From assembly GCF_900187505.1 (NCBI RefSeq), contig NZ_FYDL01000012.1:132345-196344 (forward strand): 64,000 nucleotides of DNA, read 5' to 3'. The DNA is from Pseudomonas sp. Irchel s3h17 (GTDB lineage Bacteria > Pseudomonadota > Gammaproteobacteria > Pseudomonadales > Pseudomonadaceae). The notes beneath the pieces were generated by a model that had not been told where the DNA came from, made no database searches, and saw only the letters and a list, made by a program, of their open reading frames with translations. Shown here in pieces: positions 16,201-24,120 of this stretch (position 1 is its first letter; every line of letters starts with the position of its first letter). Made by a program: the position numbers and the translations under genes.

Positions 16201-19140
16201 TTCTTCCACCGCGCCGTAAAGGTCGAGCAAGGCTTCGCACAGCTCATCCACCGGGTGCAGATCGGCCAGATGGGCGCCCTCTCCCAGCGTGGTCAGCTCA
16301 TCCAGCAACGCGCTGAGTTCCTGTCGTTCGCCAGGATGCTGCTGCCAGCGTTTCAACAGGTTTTCGGCATCCAGCAGGATGTCCATGCCCTGGGCCAGGA
16401 AGTTATTGATCAGCTGCAGATCACGCTTGATCCGCAGGCCCGTGTTCGGGGCGTTGAGTACGGCTTCCAGGCGTTCGGCAAGCAGTGCCCGGGCGCGTTC
16501 GATCACCCCCTGGGCACCTTGAATGGCCTGCAGCGGGTCGTTCTTCAACTGCTTCAAGCCTTGGCGCAACAGCCCCTCGGCCTTCAGCAGTAACTCGACC
16601 TCATCCAGGTCCAGTGCAATCAGGTGCGCCTTGTACTCGCGGGCCAACTGATCCAGTGGCGCCGCCAGCTCGGCAATCGGCAGTACGCCGGCCACCGATG
16701 CGCTGCCCTTGAGGGTGTGCAACGCGCGCTGTAATTCGTCGCTGGCCTGCAGGGGCACATGTTCTGCGGCCTGGTCGAGAAAGCGGTTGAGACTGGCGAG
16801 GTGGCTTTGCGCTTCGTTGCGAAAGATCTCCAGCAACTGCGGATCGGCCGCGGTGGCACCCGCCCGAACAAGCGGCTCCGAGGCCCCTGCCCCCCTGGCC
16901 AGGCCGTGGGCACGGGCGGCCAGGTGGTCGACATCGTCACGCTGGCGCTGGGCATTGCCAGCGAACTCGACCACCAGTTCCGGCAGCAGTTGCAGCACGT
17001 CACGCAACAGGTCCTGCACCTGTGGACCGGGTTCGACACTGTGTTCCAGCACCCGATTGAGCAGGTTTTCCACGGCCCAGGCCAGTTCACCCAGCACCAG
17101 TGCGCGGACCATGCGCCCACTGCCTTTCAAGGTGTGGAACGCGCGCCGCAATTCGCTCAGGGCCGAAGTACTGTCGGGGTTGGACGACCAGCGCGGCAAG
17201 TACTCGCGCAGGATGTCCAGCACCTCGTCGGTCTCCTCGAGGAACACTTCCCGCAGTTCGTCATCCACCGGTGCTTCGTCGCTCGGCGACGGCAGCAGAC
17301 TGCCCGGCGTTATCAGGGCCGGCGGATTGACGGCCGACACCGGGCTCGCCAGCACGTTGGCCAGCGACTGCACGGTCTGAGGGTCGGACAGCGCCTGCAG
17401 ATCCGCCATCAGGTGCGGGTCGTCGGAGTCGAGTACCTCATCGAGCACCGGCACATGAACGTCGCAGGGCACATAGCCGAGCGCCGCCAGGCTTTGCTCG
17501 GCCACATCGAGCAACTGTTCACCGAGGGCTTGCGGGTCTTCGTTCAAGCGTTCCAGGTAATACTCGATGCTGGTAATGGCATCGGCCAGGCTGTCGAGCT
17601 GCTGCCAGTGCGGCGGGGTCGGATCCACGAGCAGGTGTTCGCGAATGTAGCTGTTGCAGGCTTCCAGCAGGCTCGCCCCACGGCTCAGCGGGATCATCGC
17701 CAGCGCCCCCCGGACCTGGGTCAGCAAGGCCGGCAGCGGTTGTAACAGCTGCCGGTCCCACTCGGCGTCGATGTAGTCGACGATCATGTCCTTGGCCTGC
17801 TGCAGGCAGAGTCGGGCTTCCTTGATGACGATCTGGTGAATCTGGGTCAGGTCAGTGGTCGGCAAGCGGCTCTCTTCACGGCTTTCCTCGACAATACCCA
17901 CCATCCCGGCCAGGGTCGCCTCGACATAGAGCAAGGCACCGGCGACGTCCATCAGGATCGCGTCGTTCGGTTCGCGCTGGCCCTGCGCCAGGCTCTGGAC
18001 CACCGCCAGTTGATCAATGATGACCTTGCGCGGCTGACCGAAGCCGAGCACCGCCAGGGTGTCGGCGATTTGCCGCAACGGGGCCAACAAGCTGTCGAGG
18101 TCCGAGGTGTGCTGACGGTCGCTGCGCACGAACAGGTCCAGGCGCTCCTTGACCCGCACCAGCTCCTCGCACAGCGCGGCCAGCACCGAGCGCATGGCGT
18201 CACGGTCGGGCCCGGCCAGGCGCGCGCGCTCTTCATCGACCACGGCACTGTCTGGCAAGGCTTCATCGAGCCCATAACGATCTTTCAGGGTTTGCATCTG
18301 TGCGCTGGGGTACTGCGCCTTGGCGATATAAAACAGCAGGCTCTTGAGCAGTTCAGGCGGGGCGGGCTGATTGATGCCCGGCATCCCTTGCTCAAGCAGG
18401 CGCTTGAGTTCCTTGTCGGCTTCCTTGAACAAACTGCGCAGTGCCGGGCTGTTGCCGATGCGCCCGTCGGTCATGCCTTCGACCAGGGCCGAAGCCACTT
18501 GCCACAGGGGGCTGAGCGGAGCATCGCCGCACAGCGCCTCAAGACGGCTGAAGACCTTGGCCAGGTAACCGAGATTGGTCCCATCGTCCTGTTCGCGCAG
18601 CAAACCGACCAGACCCATCTGCAGCATTTGCCGCACCTTGCGCAGGACGTTCGGCAAGTCCACGGGCGCCAGCAGCGCCAGCTGCGCATCATCCAGCGCT
18701 GGCAGATCCTGCAGTTGCGGACTGAACAGGCTGGTTTCCGATAACAGGCTTTCGCCACGGGCGCTGCGCAGGTCGTTGATCAGTGGCAATACCACCAACG
18801 GCAAATCACGGCGGGCACTGTGTACGCGATCCAGGTAGATCGGCAGCTGGCCAAGGGCCTGTTGCAGCAAGCGAATGGCTTCCTGACGATGGCTCACGCT
18901 GCCTCGCAGCAAGGCGGCGGCAAGCTGTTCCATTTCCTCGGCGAGCAAGGCCGCGCCGTAGAACTCGACCATCTGCAAACTGCCGTGAACCTGATGTATG
19001 CCTGTCAGGCACTCCTCGAGCGCGTGCATGGCCTGCGGGTCCTCGACCAGATTGTCGAGGGCAAAGTAGGCCTGCTTCAGCGTTTCGGCAATTTCGCCCT
19101 TGACCCACTCGAGGGCCACATAGTCGTGCCGATCACCCAT
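13225..19140 (-). CDS. chpA: ChpA hybrid histidine kinase/response regulator of the pilus Chp system
   Basis: A 1971-residue multidomain CheA-type kinase. Four Hpt domains carry an HTLKG phospho-histidine motif at about residues 668 (AFHTLKGSGRM), 806 (ALHTLKGSASV), 1112 and 1253 (both DLHTLKGGARM). A degenerate N-terminal one (GIHQVHGSLQM) lies near residue 50. Then follow the dimerisation segment (SAELLDDLVNLAGETSIFRG), the ATPase (MLRNAVDHGLE, RDDGAGVPLD, ISGRGVGMDVV), a CheW-like domain and a C-terminal receiver with phospho-acceptor Asp near 1898 in LMLLDIEMPRMDG. P. aeruginosa ChpA is longer (about 2470 residues, eight Hpt-like domains). I use ATG 19140 with GGAG five bases upstream rather than TTG 19155. 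It controls pilus extension and retraction through PilG and PilH. Confidence 0.95.
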   Translation of the reverse strand: MGDRHDYVALEWVKGEIAETLKQAYFALDNLVEDPQAMHALEECLTGIHQVHGSLQMVEFYGAALLAEEMEQLAAALLRGSVSHRQEAIRLLQQALGQLPIYLDRVHSARRDLPLVVLPLINDLRSARGESLLSETSLFSPQLQDLPALDDAQLALLAPVDLPNVLRKVRQMLQMGLVGLLREQDDGTNLGYLAKVFSRLEALCGDAPLSPLWQVASALVEGMTDGRIGNSPALRSLFKEADKELKRLLEQGMPGINQPAPPELLKSLLFYIAKAQYPSAQMQTLKDRYGLDEALPDSAVVDEERARLAGPDRDAMRSVLAALCEELVRVKERLDLFVRSDRQHTSDLDSLLAPLRQIADTLAVLGFGQPRKVIIDQLAVVQSLAQGQREPNDAILMDVAGALLYVEATLAGMVGIVEESREESRLPTTDLTQIHQIVIKEARLCLQQAKDMIVDYIDAEWDRQLLQPLPALLTQVRGALAMIPLSRGASLLEACNSYIREHLLVDPTPPHWQQLDSLADAITSIEYYLERLNEDPQALGEQLLDVAEQSLAALGYVPCDVHVPVLDEVLDSDDPHLMADLQALSDPQTVQSLANVLASPVSAVNPPALITPGSLLPSPSDEAPVDDELREVFLEETDEVLDILREYLPRWSSNPDSTSALSELRRAFHTLKGSGRMVRALVLGELAWAVENLLNRVLEHSVEPGPQVQDLLRDVLQLLPELVVEFAGNAQRQRDDVDHLAARAHGLARGAGASEPLVRAGATAADPQLLEIFRNEAQSHLASLNRFLDQAAEHVPLQASDELQRALHTLKGSASVAGVLPIAELAAPLDQLAREYKAHLIALDLDEVELLLKAEGLLRQGLKQLKNDPLQAIQGAQGVIERARALLAERLEAVLNAPNTGLRIKRDLQLINNFLAQGMDILLDAENLLKRWQQHPGERQELSALLDELTTLGEGAHLADLHPVDELCEALLDLYGAVEESSLAVSERFFFEAQSAHEALINMLDELAAGQEVTHQPARVRALRDLLDEGLDPSSLGLIRSEGGRTLSITELGSATSGLQQDPTAALDTDDEMVSIFLEEAVDILDSAGQALQRWLTDPENGAPLSSLQRDLHTLKGGARMAEVGPVGDLAHELESLYEGLVDRRFSYSAELALLLQRSHDRLEQLLEQLHEQQPLGDCTALIKAIEQWRQHSVGPAEPDEPALAQDAANHDPELLEIFLEEGFDIIDSSGAALTRWQADPQNRQEMETLLRDLHTLKGGARMVEIAPIGDLAHELEFLYEGLSTGLLQATPELFGLLQRSHDRLAQMLDATRAGQPVQPADSLIEAIKGFSHPIAGEHSAKGGEAVPVSKPEPPMPQPETGADMVKVSAELLDDLVNLAGETSIFRGRIEQQVNDARVTLGEIETTLERMRDQLRRLDTETQGRILSRQQVEAERLGYEEFDPLEMDRHSQLQQLSRALFESASDLLDLKETLERRNQDAENLLQQQGRINTELQEGLMRTRMVPFERMLPRLKRIVRQVSSELGKDVEFVVGNAEGEMDRNVLERMAAPLEHMLRNAVDHGLESAEVRRAAGKPEKGLITLDLSREGGDIIFDIRDDGAGVPLDAVRRKAIKRGLLAPESDISDRDVLQFILQPGFSTAEKITQISGRGVGMDVVHEEVRQLGGSMSIDSTAGKGVHFRIRLPFTVSVNRALMVQCAEDQYAIPLNTIEGIVRVLPNELDAYYQLDPPQYEYAGQRYELCYLGELLKTSVRPKLLGQSLPLPVLLVQCNERHIAVQVDATAGTREIVVKSLGPQFAAVQGLSGATILGDGRVVLILDLLAPLRAMQAHVPAQQRRPSSSAETEPQRSMLVLVVDDSVTVRKVTSRLLERHGMNVLTAKDGVDAMLVLEEHMPDLMLLDIEMPRMDGFEVATQVRNDPRLQHLPIIMITSRTGQKHRDRAMAIGVNDYLGKPYQESVLLESIALWSKTHA

Positions 19141-19178
19141 AACCACTCCACTCAAAGTTCGTTCCCGACAGGCCTTGT

Positions 19179-21239
19179 TCAGGCGTTGTCAGTGCTGCGC
19201 GCAGGCTGCGCCGGCAAGGTAAAACCGGACACCGAGCGCCGTAACTGACTGGCCATTTTTGCCAGGTTGCCAATGCTCTCGGCGGTGGCCGTGGAGCCCG
19301 ACGACGTTTGCGTGGTGATCTGCTGGATCACGTTCATCGTCAAGGAAATCTGTCCTGCCGAAGTCGTCTGCTGCTGCGCCGCGTTGGAAATACTCTGGAT
19401 CAACGCCGCGAGGGTCTTGGAAACGCCTTCGATTTCTTCCAGGGCCACTCCGGCATCCTGCGCCAGACGCGCGCCACGCACCACCTCGGTGGTGGTCTGT
19501 TCCATGGAAATCACCGCTTCATTGGTATCGGCCTGAATCGCCCGTACCAGGGTTTCGATCTGCCGGGTGGCCGCCGAGGAGCGTTCGGCCAGCCGCTGGA
19601 CTTCGTCGGCCACCACCGCAAAACCGCGCCCGGCATCGCCGGCCATGGAGGCCTGGATCGCCGCGTTGAGCGCAAGAATGTTGGTCTGGTCGGCGATGTC
19701 GTCGATCAGGCTGACAATGTCACCGATTTCCTGGGACGACTCGCCCAAGCGCTTGATGCGCTTGGCCGTGTCCTGAATCTGTTCACGAATATTGTCCATG
19801 CCGTGGATGGTGTTGTGCACCACCTCGTTGCCCTTGTTGGCAATTTCCACCGAGCGCTCGGCCACCGCCGAGGACTCGGCGGCATTGGCCGACACCTGGT
19901 CGATGGACTGGGCCATGTCGTTGATCGCGGTCGAGGCTTCGCTGATCTGCTGCGCCTGGTGCTCCGAAGCCTGGGCCAGGTGCATCGCCGTGGCCTGGGT
20001 TTCCTGCACCGCGGCGGCCACCTGGCCCGCCGTCAGGTTGATGGTCGCCACCAGGTCGCGCAACTGATCGACCGAGTAGTTGATCGAATCGGCAATGGTG
20101 CCCGTGAAGTCTTCGGTCACCGAGGCCGTCACCGTCAGGTCGCCGTCGGCCAGGTCTTCGATCTCGTCGAGCAGGCGCATGATCGCGTTCTGGTTACGCT
20201 CGTTCTTCTCGGCGGTTTCGCGCAACTGGCGGTTGGTTTCACGAACCATCACCAGGCCGATCAGGATGATCGACATCAAGGCCAACAGGCCCAGCACGTA
20301 GCCGCCGATGGTATCGGTGGAGCGCCCGCCGACCAGGTTCTCAAAACCGCTGGCCAGGTGCGAGGCTTCATCGAGCAAGGTCTGCGACAGGCTGAAAATG
20401 TTACTCGCCGACTCCCGGACCTTGAACAGCTCCGGTGAGGTTTCGAGGATTTCATCAACCGAGCCGGAAACGAACTCGAACAGTTCGGAGATTTCGGTCA
20501 GGCGCGCCCGGGCGTCGTGGTCTTCGACCTGGCTGACTTTGAGTGCCGGGTTGCCCTGGAGCATGCCATTGAGCACCTGCCCGAAGCGCGCGGCATCGCG
20601 CCCGAACACATCGGCCGCCTGCTGGGCATTTTCATCGCCGGCCAGCACTGTGTTGACCGCGCCGAGGATGCGTTCGGCGAGCAACGACTGGCGCTGGGCC
20701 ATGGCCACCTGGGCGGCCGGTGCACCGCGCTGCAGAAGGATCTCGACCACTTTCTCGTATTCGACCTGCAATTGCGGCACGGTTTCGGCCAGGGTCGCGG
20801 CCACCTGGTGCAGCGAGAGCACGGTCTGTTCACTGGAGAGGATCGCGTCGGTATTCTTCAGCAGACGTTCCCAGTCCAGCTGCACGGCGCGCATTTGCGG
20901 GCGAACCGCCGCCGGCGCTGGCGGCAGGCCGGTGCTAGGGTCGCCTTTCTTCAAGTACCCCCAGCGTCGGGCAAAGTCGTTGCGCGCATCACTGAGCAGC
21001 TTGAACGCGGCGGCCTTGCCCGCGGCGGCTTCCGTGGCATTCTTGGCGATGCGCTGGGACAGCACCCGCAGTTCGCCGGCATGGCCGATGTATTGCTTAT
21101 CGTAGGAGGCCTGCGTGTTGAGGTAGGCGAAGTTGGCGAACAACAGCACGATGAACACAATCAGCGCGATGAACAGCGCAATGATTTGCGAGCGACTGCG
21201 CGACCCTTCGGTAGAGGTGCCTGTGTTTGGATTTATCAT
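19179..21239 (-). CDS. pilJ: Methyl-accepting chemotaxis protein PilJ
   Basis: A 686-residue membrane chemoreceptor of the Chp system. The first transmembrane helix (IIALFIALIVFIVLLFANFA) is near residue 20. Two periplasmic PilJ-type modules follow (residues about 40-300), then a second membrane helix (YVLGLLALMSIILIGLVMV), a HAMP region and the cytoplasmic signalling hairpin, whose tip reads IDDIADQTNILALNAAIQAS. The start at 21239 gives the family length; the longer frame to 21299 runs into pilI. The methyl-transferase PilK gene that follows pilJ in P. aeruginosa is missing: chpA begins 38 bp downstream. Confidence 0.95.
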   Translation of the reverse strand: MINPNTGTSTEGSRSRSQIIALFIALIVFIVLLFANFAYLNTQASYDKQYIGHAGELRVLSQRIAKNATEAAAGKAAAFKLLSDARNDFARRWGYLKKGDPSTGLPPAPAAVRPQMRAVQLDWERLLKNTDAILSSEQTVLSLHQVAATLAETVPQLQVEYEKVVEILLQRGAPAAQVAMAQRQSLLAERILGAVNTVLAGDENAQQAADVFGRDAARFGQVLNGMLQGNPALKVSQVEDHDARARLTEISELFEFVSGSVDEILETSPELFKVRESASNIFSLSQTLLDEASHLASGFENLVGGRSTDTIGGYVLGLLALMSIILIGLVMVRETNRQLRETAEKNERNQNAIMRLLDEIEDLADGDLTVTASVTEDFTGTIADSINYSVDQLRDLVATINLTAGQVAAAVQETQATAMHLAQASEHQAQQISEASTAINDMAQSIDQVSANAAESSAVAERSVEIANKGNEVVHNTIHGMDNIREQIQDTAKRIKRLGESSQEIGDIVSLIDDIADQTNILALNAAIQASMAGDAGRGFAVVADEVQRLAERSSAATRQIETLVRAIQADTNEAVISMEQTTTEVVRGARLAQDAGVALEEIEGVSKTLAALIQSISNAAQQQTTSAGQISLTMNVIQQITTQTSSGSTATAESIGNLAKMASQLRRSVSGFTLPAQPARSTDNA

Positions 21240-21295
21240 CGATCCTCGCCTGTTGACCCACACCCTTGTGAAACCTGCCAGCCAACCCGCTCGGA

Positions 21296-21835
21296 TCACA
21301 GGGCCACGTCCATGAACCGTGGTGACTGCACCAGGGCGAACGGGCTGAAGACCTGCCAGCGTTGCTCGCGCTCGAACCGACCCTTGATGAACATCCCCGC
21401 CGGCCCCTCTTGTGTACCCGGTGAAACGGGCTCGAACCGGGCCTGATCGAAATGCTGCATGCCCAGTACCTCGTCGACGAGCAACCCGACGAACACCTCG
21501 TTGTATTCCACCACCAGCACCCGCCGCTGCTTGCGCTGGGCCGACAACTCCTCACCGAAGAACCCGCACAGGTCCATCAACGGCAACAAGCGCCCGCGCA
21601 GGTTGGCCACGCCCTTGACCCACGACTTGACCCCGGGCAACTGGGTAAAGCGTGGTTCATGCAACACCTCGCTGACTTCCCCCATGGGGGCCACATACCA
21701 GCGCTCGCCCAGACGAAAGCCGATCCCGCTCCAGCCATGGTTGCGGGTGGGCTGGGACGGCAAGTCCGCCGCCAGCAGGCGGCAGCGTTGGTCGATCTGC
21801 AGCAGCAGTTCGAAGGCAGTCAGCGACTCGGCCAT
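21296..21835 (-). CDS. pilI: CheW-like adaptor PilI
   Basis: A 179-residue single-domain CheW protein that couples PilJ to ChpA. Recognisable segments are GIGFRLGERWYVAPMGEVSE, WVKGVANLRGRLLPLMDL, RRVLVVEYNEVFVGLLVDEV and LGMQHFDQARFE. It lies between pilH and pilJ with short gaps on the same strand, as in other pseudomonads. Confidence 0.94.
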   Translation of the reverse strand: MAESLTAFELLLQIDQRCRLLAADLPSQPTRNHGWSGIGFRLGERWYVAPMGEVSEVLHEPRFTQLPGVKSWVKGVANLRGRLLPLMDLCGFFGEELSAQRKQRRVLVVEYNEVFVGLLVDEVLGMQHFDQARFEPVSPGTQEGPAGMFIKGRFEREQRWQVFSPFALVQSPRFMDVAL

Positions 21836-21845
21836 GGCTCAGCCG

Positions 21846-22211
21846 TCAGTCCGCCAGTACGGCGTTCAGCGTCTTGATCAGGGTGTCTTCGTCCACCGGC
21901 TTGGTCAGGTAATCCCTGGCGCCCTGGCGGGTGCCCCAGACCTTGTCGGTCTCCTGATCCTTGGTGGTGATGATGATCACCGGGATGTGCCCGGTTTCCG
22001 GGTCCTTGGTCAGCTGGCGGGTCGCCTGGAACCCGTTGAGGCCGGGCATGACGATGTCCATCAGCACCGCGTCGGGTTTTTCCTGACGGGCCAGCGCCAC
22101 GCCGTCGGCGCCATTTTCAGCTTTCAACACTTCGTGACCATGCTTTTCCAGCATGCCGGTCAGTTTGTACATTTCAGTCGGCGAATCATCGACGATCAGA
22201 ATACGTGCCAT
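21846..22211 (-). CDS. pilH: Response regulator PilH
   Basis: A 121-residue single receiver domain (CheY-like). ARILIVDDSPTEMYKL gives the acidic pocket, AVLMDIVMPGLNGFQ the phospho-acceptor Asp, and DYLTKPVDEDTL the conserved Lys. The ATG at 22211 is preceded by GGGGAA. In P. aeruginosa PilH acts as a phosphate sink for ChpA and promotes retraction balance. It is second gene of the cluster. Confidence 0.94.
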   Translation of the reverse strand: MARILIVDDSPTEMYKLTGMLEKHGHEVLKAENGADGVALARQEKPDAVLMDIVMPGLNGFQATRQLTKDPETGHIPVIIITTKDQETDKVWGTRQGARDYLTKPVDEDTLIKTLNAVLAD

Positions 22212-22269
22212 GGTCTTCCCCATTTTTTATCGACGCAGGGCCCGTTGGCCGAGCGTCACTGTGCGTGTC

Positions 22270-22674
22270 CTACTGCGGCAAATCGGCGGCAAACCCCGGC
22301 ACATGGGCCTGGATCGCACTCAGCAGTTCTTCCTTGCTGAACGGCTTGGTCAAAAACTGATCGGAACCGACAATCCGCCCCTTGGCCTTGTCGAACAAAC
22401 CGTCCTTGGACGACAGCATAATCACTGGCGTGGATTTGAACGCACTGTTGTTCTTAATTAAAGCGCAGGTCTGATAGCCATCCAGGCGAGGCATCATGAT
22501 GTCGACAAAAATGATCCCGGGATGGTGATCGGCAATCTTGGCCAGGGCATCAAAACCGTCAATGGCGGTGATCACCTCGCAACCGGCATTGCGCAGCAAT
22601 GTTTCAGCGGTGCGGCGAATCGTCTTCGAGTCGTCGATCACCATGACCTTCAGGGCGTTGGGATGCTGTGCCAT
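22270..22674 (-). CDS. pilG: Response regulator PilG
   Basis: A 134-residue CheY-like receiver, first gene of the Chp operon. KVMVIDDSKTIRRTAETLL supplies the acidic pocket, IIFVDIMMPRLDGYQ the phospho-acceptor Asp, and DQFLTKPFSKEEL the conserved Lys. PilG stimulates pilus extension and, in P. aeruginosa, cAMP synthesis through CyaB. The operon promoter must lie in the 255-bp gap shared with divergent gshB; I could not identify clear hexamers there. Confidence 0.94.
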   Translation of the reverse strand: MAQHPNALKVMVIDDSKTIRRTAETLLRNAGCEVITAIDGFDALAKIADHHPGIIFVDIMMPRLDGYQTCALIKNNSAFKSTPVIMLSSKDGLFDKAKGRIVGSDQFLTKPFSKEELLSAIQAHVPGFAADLPQ

Positions 22675-22929
22675 AGTTGCTCTACCATCGCCTTTGCGAA
22701 TCAGTTTGTCCGTTAGTCGGTGGCTCGAACCCCTTGATGCTCAAGGGCCAGCGCGACATGCCAGTCTTTTTAGCACAGTCTCCCACTCCAATCTATCGGC
22801 CGGCCCGCGTGGTGGTTTTTCCTTGACCGGGAACACACTCAGCGCCACTCTGACGCCACTTTTTCATGCCATTTTGAACCCCGTTTTCTACCCCAGATCA
22901 GGGGCCACCCCATTTTCGAGGAAAAACCC

Positions 22930-23883
22930 ATGAGCGTTCGCGTCGGGATTGTCATGGACCCAATCGCCAACATTGCCTACAAGAAGGACAGTTCGCTGGC
23001 CATGCTGCTGGCGGCCCAGGCCCGTGGCTGGGAGCTGTTCTACATGGAGCAGCGCGACCTGTACCAGGGCGAAGGTGAAGCCCGCGCGCGCATGCGCCCG
23101 CTGAAAGTCTTCGCCAACCCGGAAAAATGGTTTGAGCTGGAAGCCGAGACCGATGCGCTGCTGAGCGACCTGGACGTGATCCTGATGCGCAAGGATCCGC
23201 CGTTCGACATGGAGTTCGTGTACTCCACCTACCTGCTCGAGCAAGCCGAGCGGGCGGGCGTGCTGGTGGTCAACAAGCCGCAGAGCCTGCGCGACTGCAA
23301 TGAAAAACTGTTCGCCACGCTGTTCCCGCAGTGCACACCGCCGACCGTGGTCAGCCGTCGCGCCGACGTGCTGCGCGAATTCGCCGCCCAGCACGGTGAT
23401 GTGATCCTCAAGCCGCTGGACGGCATGGGGGGCACCTCGATCTTCCGTCATCGCGCGGGCGACCCGAACCTGTCAGTGATCCTTGAGACCCTGACCGCGC
23501 TGGGCACTCAGCAGATCATGGGCCAGGCTTACCTGCCGGCGATCAAGGACGGCGACAAGCGCATCCTGATGATCGACGGCGAGCCTGTGGATTATTGCCT
23601 GGCACGGATTCCCGCTGCCGGCGAGACCCGGGGCAACCTGGCCGCTGGCGGCCGTGGCGAAGCCCGCCCGCTGAGCGACAAGGATCGCTGGATCGCCGCA
23701 CAAGTCGGCCCGACCCTGCGTGAAAAGGGCTTGCTGTTCGTCGGCCTCGACGTGATTGGCGAGCACCTGACCGAAATCAACGTCACCAGCCCGACCTGCA
23801 TTCGTGAAATCGACAACGCGTTTGGCACCAACATCGGCGAGATGCTGATGGCGGCCATTGATCAGAAGCTCAAGGCCCGCTGA
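22930..23883 (+). CDS. gshB: Glutathione synthetase
   Basis: A 317-residue ATP-grasp ligase that joins gamma-glutamylcysteine and glycine. It begins MSVRVGIVMDPIANIAYKKD and shows LFATLFPQCTPPTVVSR, the ATP-binding stretch with DVILKPLDGMGGTSIFR, and the metal-binding TEINVTSPTCIREID near the C-terminus. GAGGAAAA lies just before the ATG. Length and gene order (pilG divergent, tonB3 next) match P. aeruginosa PA0407. Confidence 0.96.
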   Translation: MSVRVGIVMDPIANIAYKKDSSLAMLLAAQARGWELFYMEQRDLYQGEGEARARMRPLKVFANPEKWFELEAETDALLSDLDVILMRKDPPFDMEFVYSTYLLEQAERAGVLVVNKPQSLRDCNEKLFATLFPQCTPPTVVSRRADVLREFAAQHGDVILKPLDGMGGTSIFRHRAGDPNLSVILETLTALGTQQIMGQAYLPAIKDGDKRILMIDGEPVDYCLARIPAAGETRGNLAAGGRGEARPLSDKDRWIAAQVGPTLREKGLLFVGLDVIGEHLTEINVTSPTCIREIDNAFGTNIGEMLMAAIDQKLKAR

Positions 23884-23902
23884 TATAGAACACCCAAGGG
23901 GC

Positions 23903-23954
23903 AACCAACATTGCGTTATCATGCGCGGCCTGTGAAACACGCAATGTTGGTTTT
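23903..23954 (+). terminator. Large inverted repeat after gshB, possible terminator
   Basis: A perfect 14-bp inverted repeat (23903-23916 with 23939-23952) encloses 22 bases and ends in four T. It could terminate gshB. The loop also contains TATCAT at 23917-23922, a plausible -10 for tonB3, so the repeat may instead overlap a promoter. Confidence 0.5.
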
Positions 23955-23956
23955 CT

Positions 23957-24116
23957 AGTGGCCTGTACGGTTAGTTCGTTAGCTCAAATTCGGATGCCAG
24001 CAGCCCAGAGCCAAGGAGCTGTGACGAGTCATAGCCCGCTATGGCGAGGAACAGCAACGCAGGATATGGGCCACTGACGCCGAAGTTGACTAACAGAACC
24101 AACCACACAGGCCACT
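23957..24116 (+). ncRNA. Structured leader or palindrome-bounded element before tonB3
   Basis: The ends AGTGGCCTGT (23957-23966) and ACAGGCCACT (24107-24116) are perfectly complementary. The pairing continues inward with GGTT/AACC, GTTC/GAAC and GTTAG/CTAAC, broken only by small bulges, giving about 23 pairs. The right arm contains the only purine-rich sequence (ACAGG) before the tonB3 ATG at 24121, so the stem would hide the ribosome-binding site. A second GGCCACT at 24070-24076 offers an alternative partner for the left arm. It is either a cis-regulatory RNA or a small palindromic insertion; I recognise no known riboswitch class. Confidence 0.45.
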
Positions 24117-24120
24117 TGCC

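Noticed and set aside
13636..16593. Long open frames antisense to chpA
   Set aside because: chpA has a complete and well-supported domain order on the minus strand; the opposite frames are Gln/His-rich codon-bias artefacts.
23957..24116. Cobalamin riboswitch as explanation of the tonB3 leader
   Set aside because: A GCCACTG sequence is present, but the conserved B12-box and other core elements are missing.
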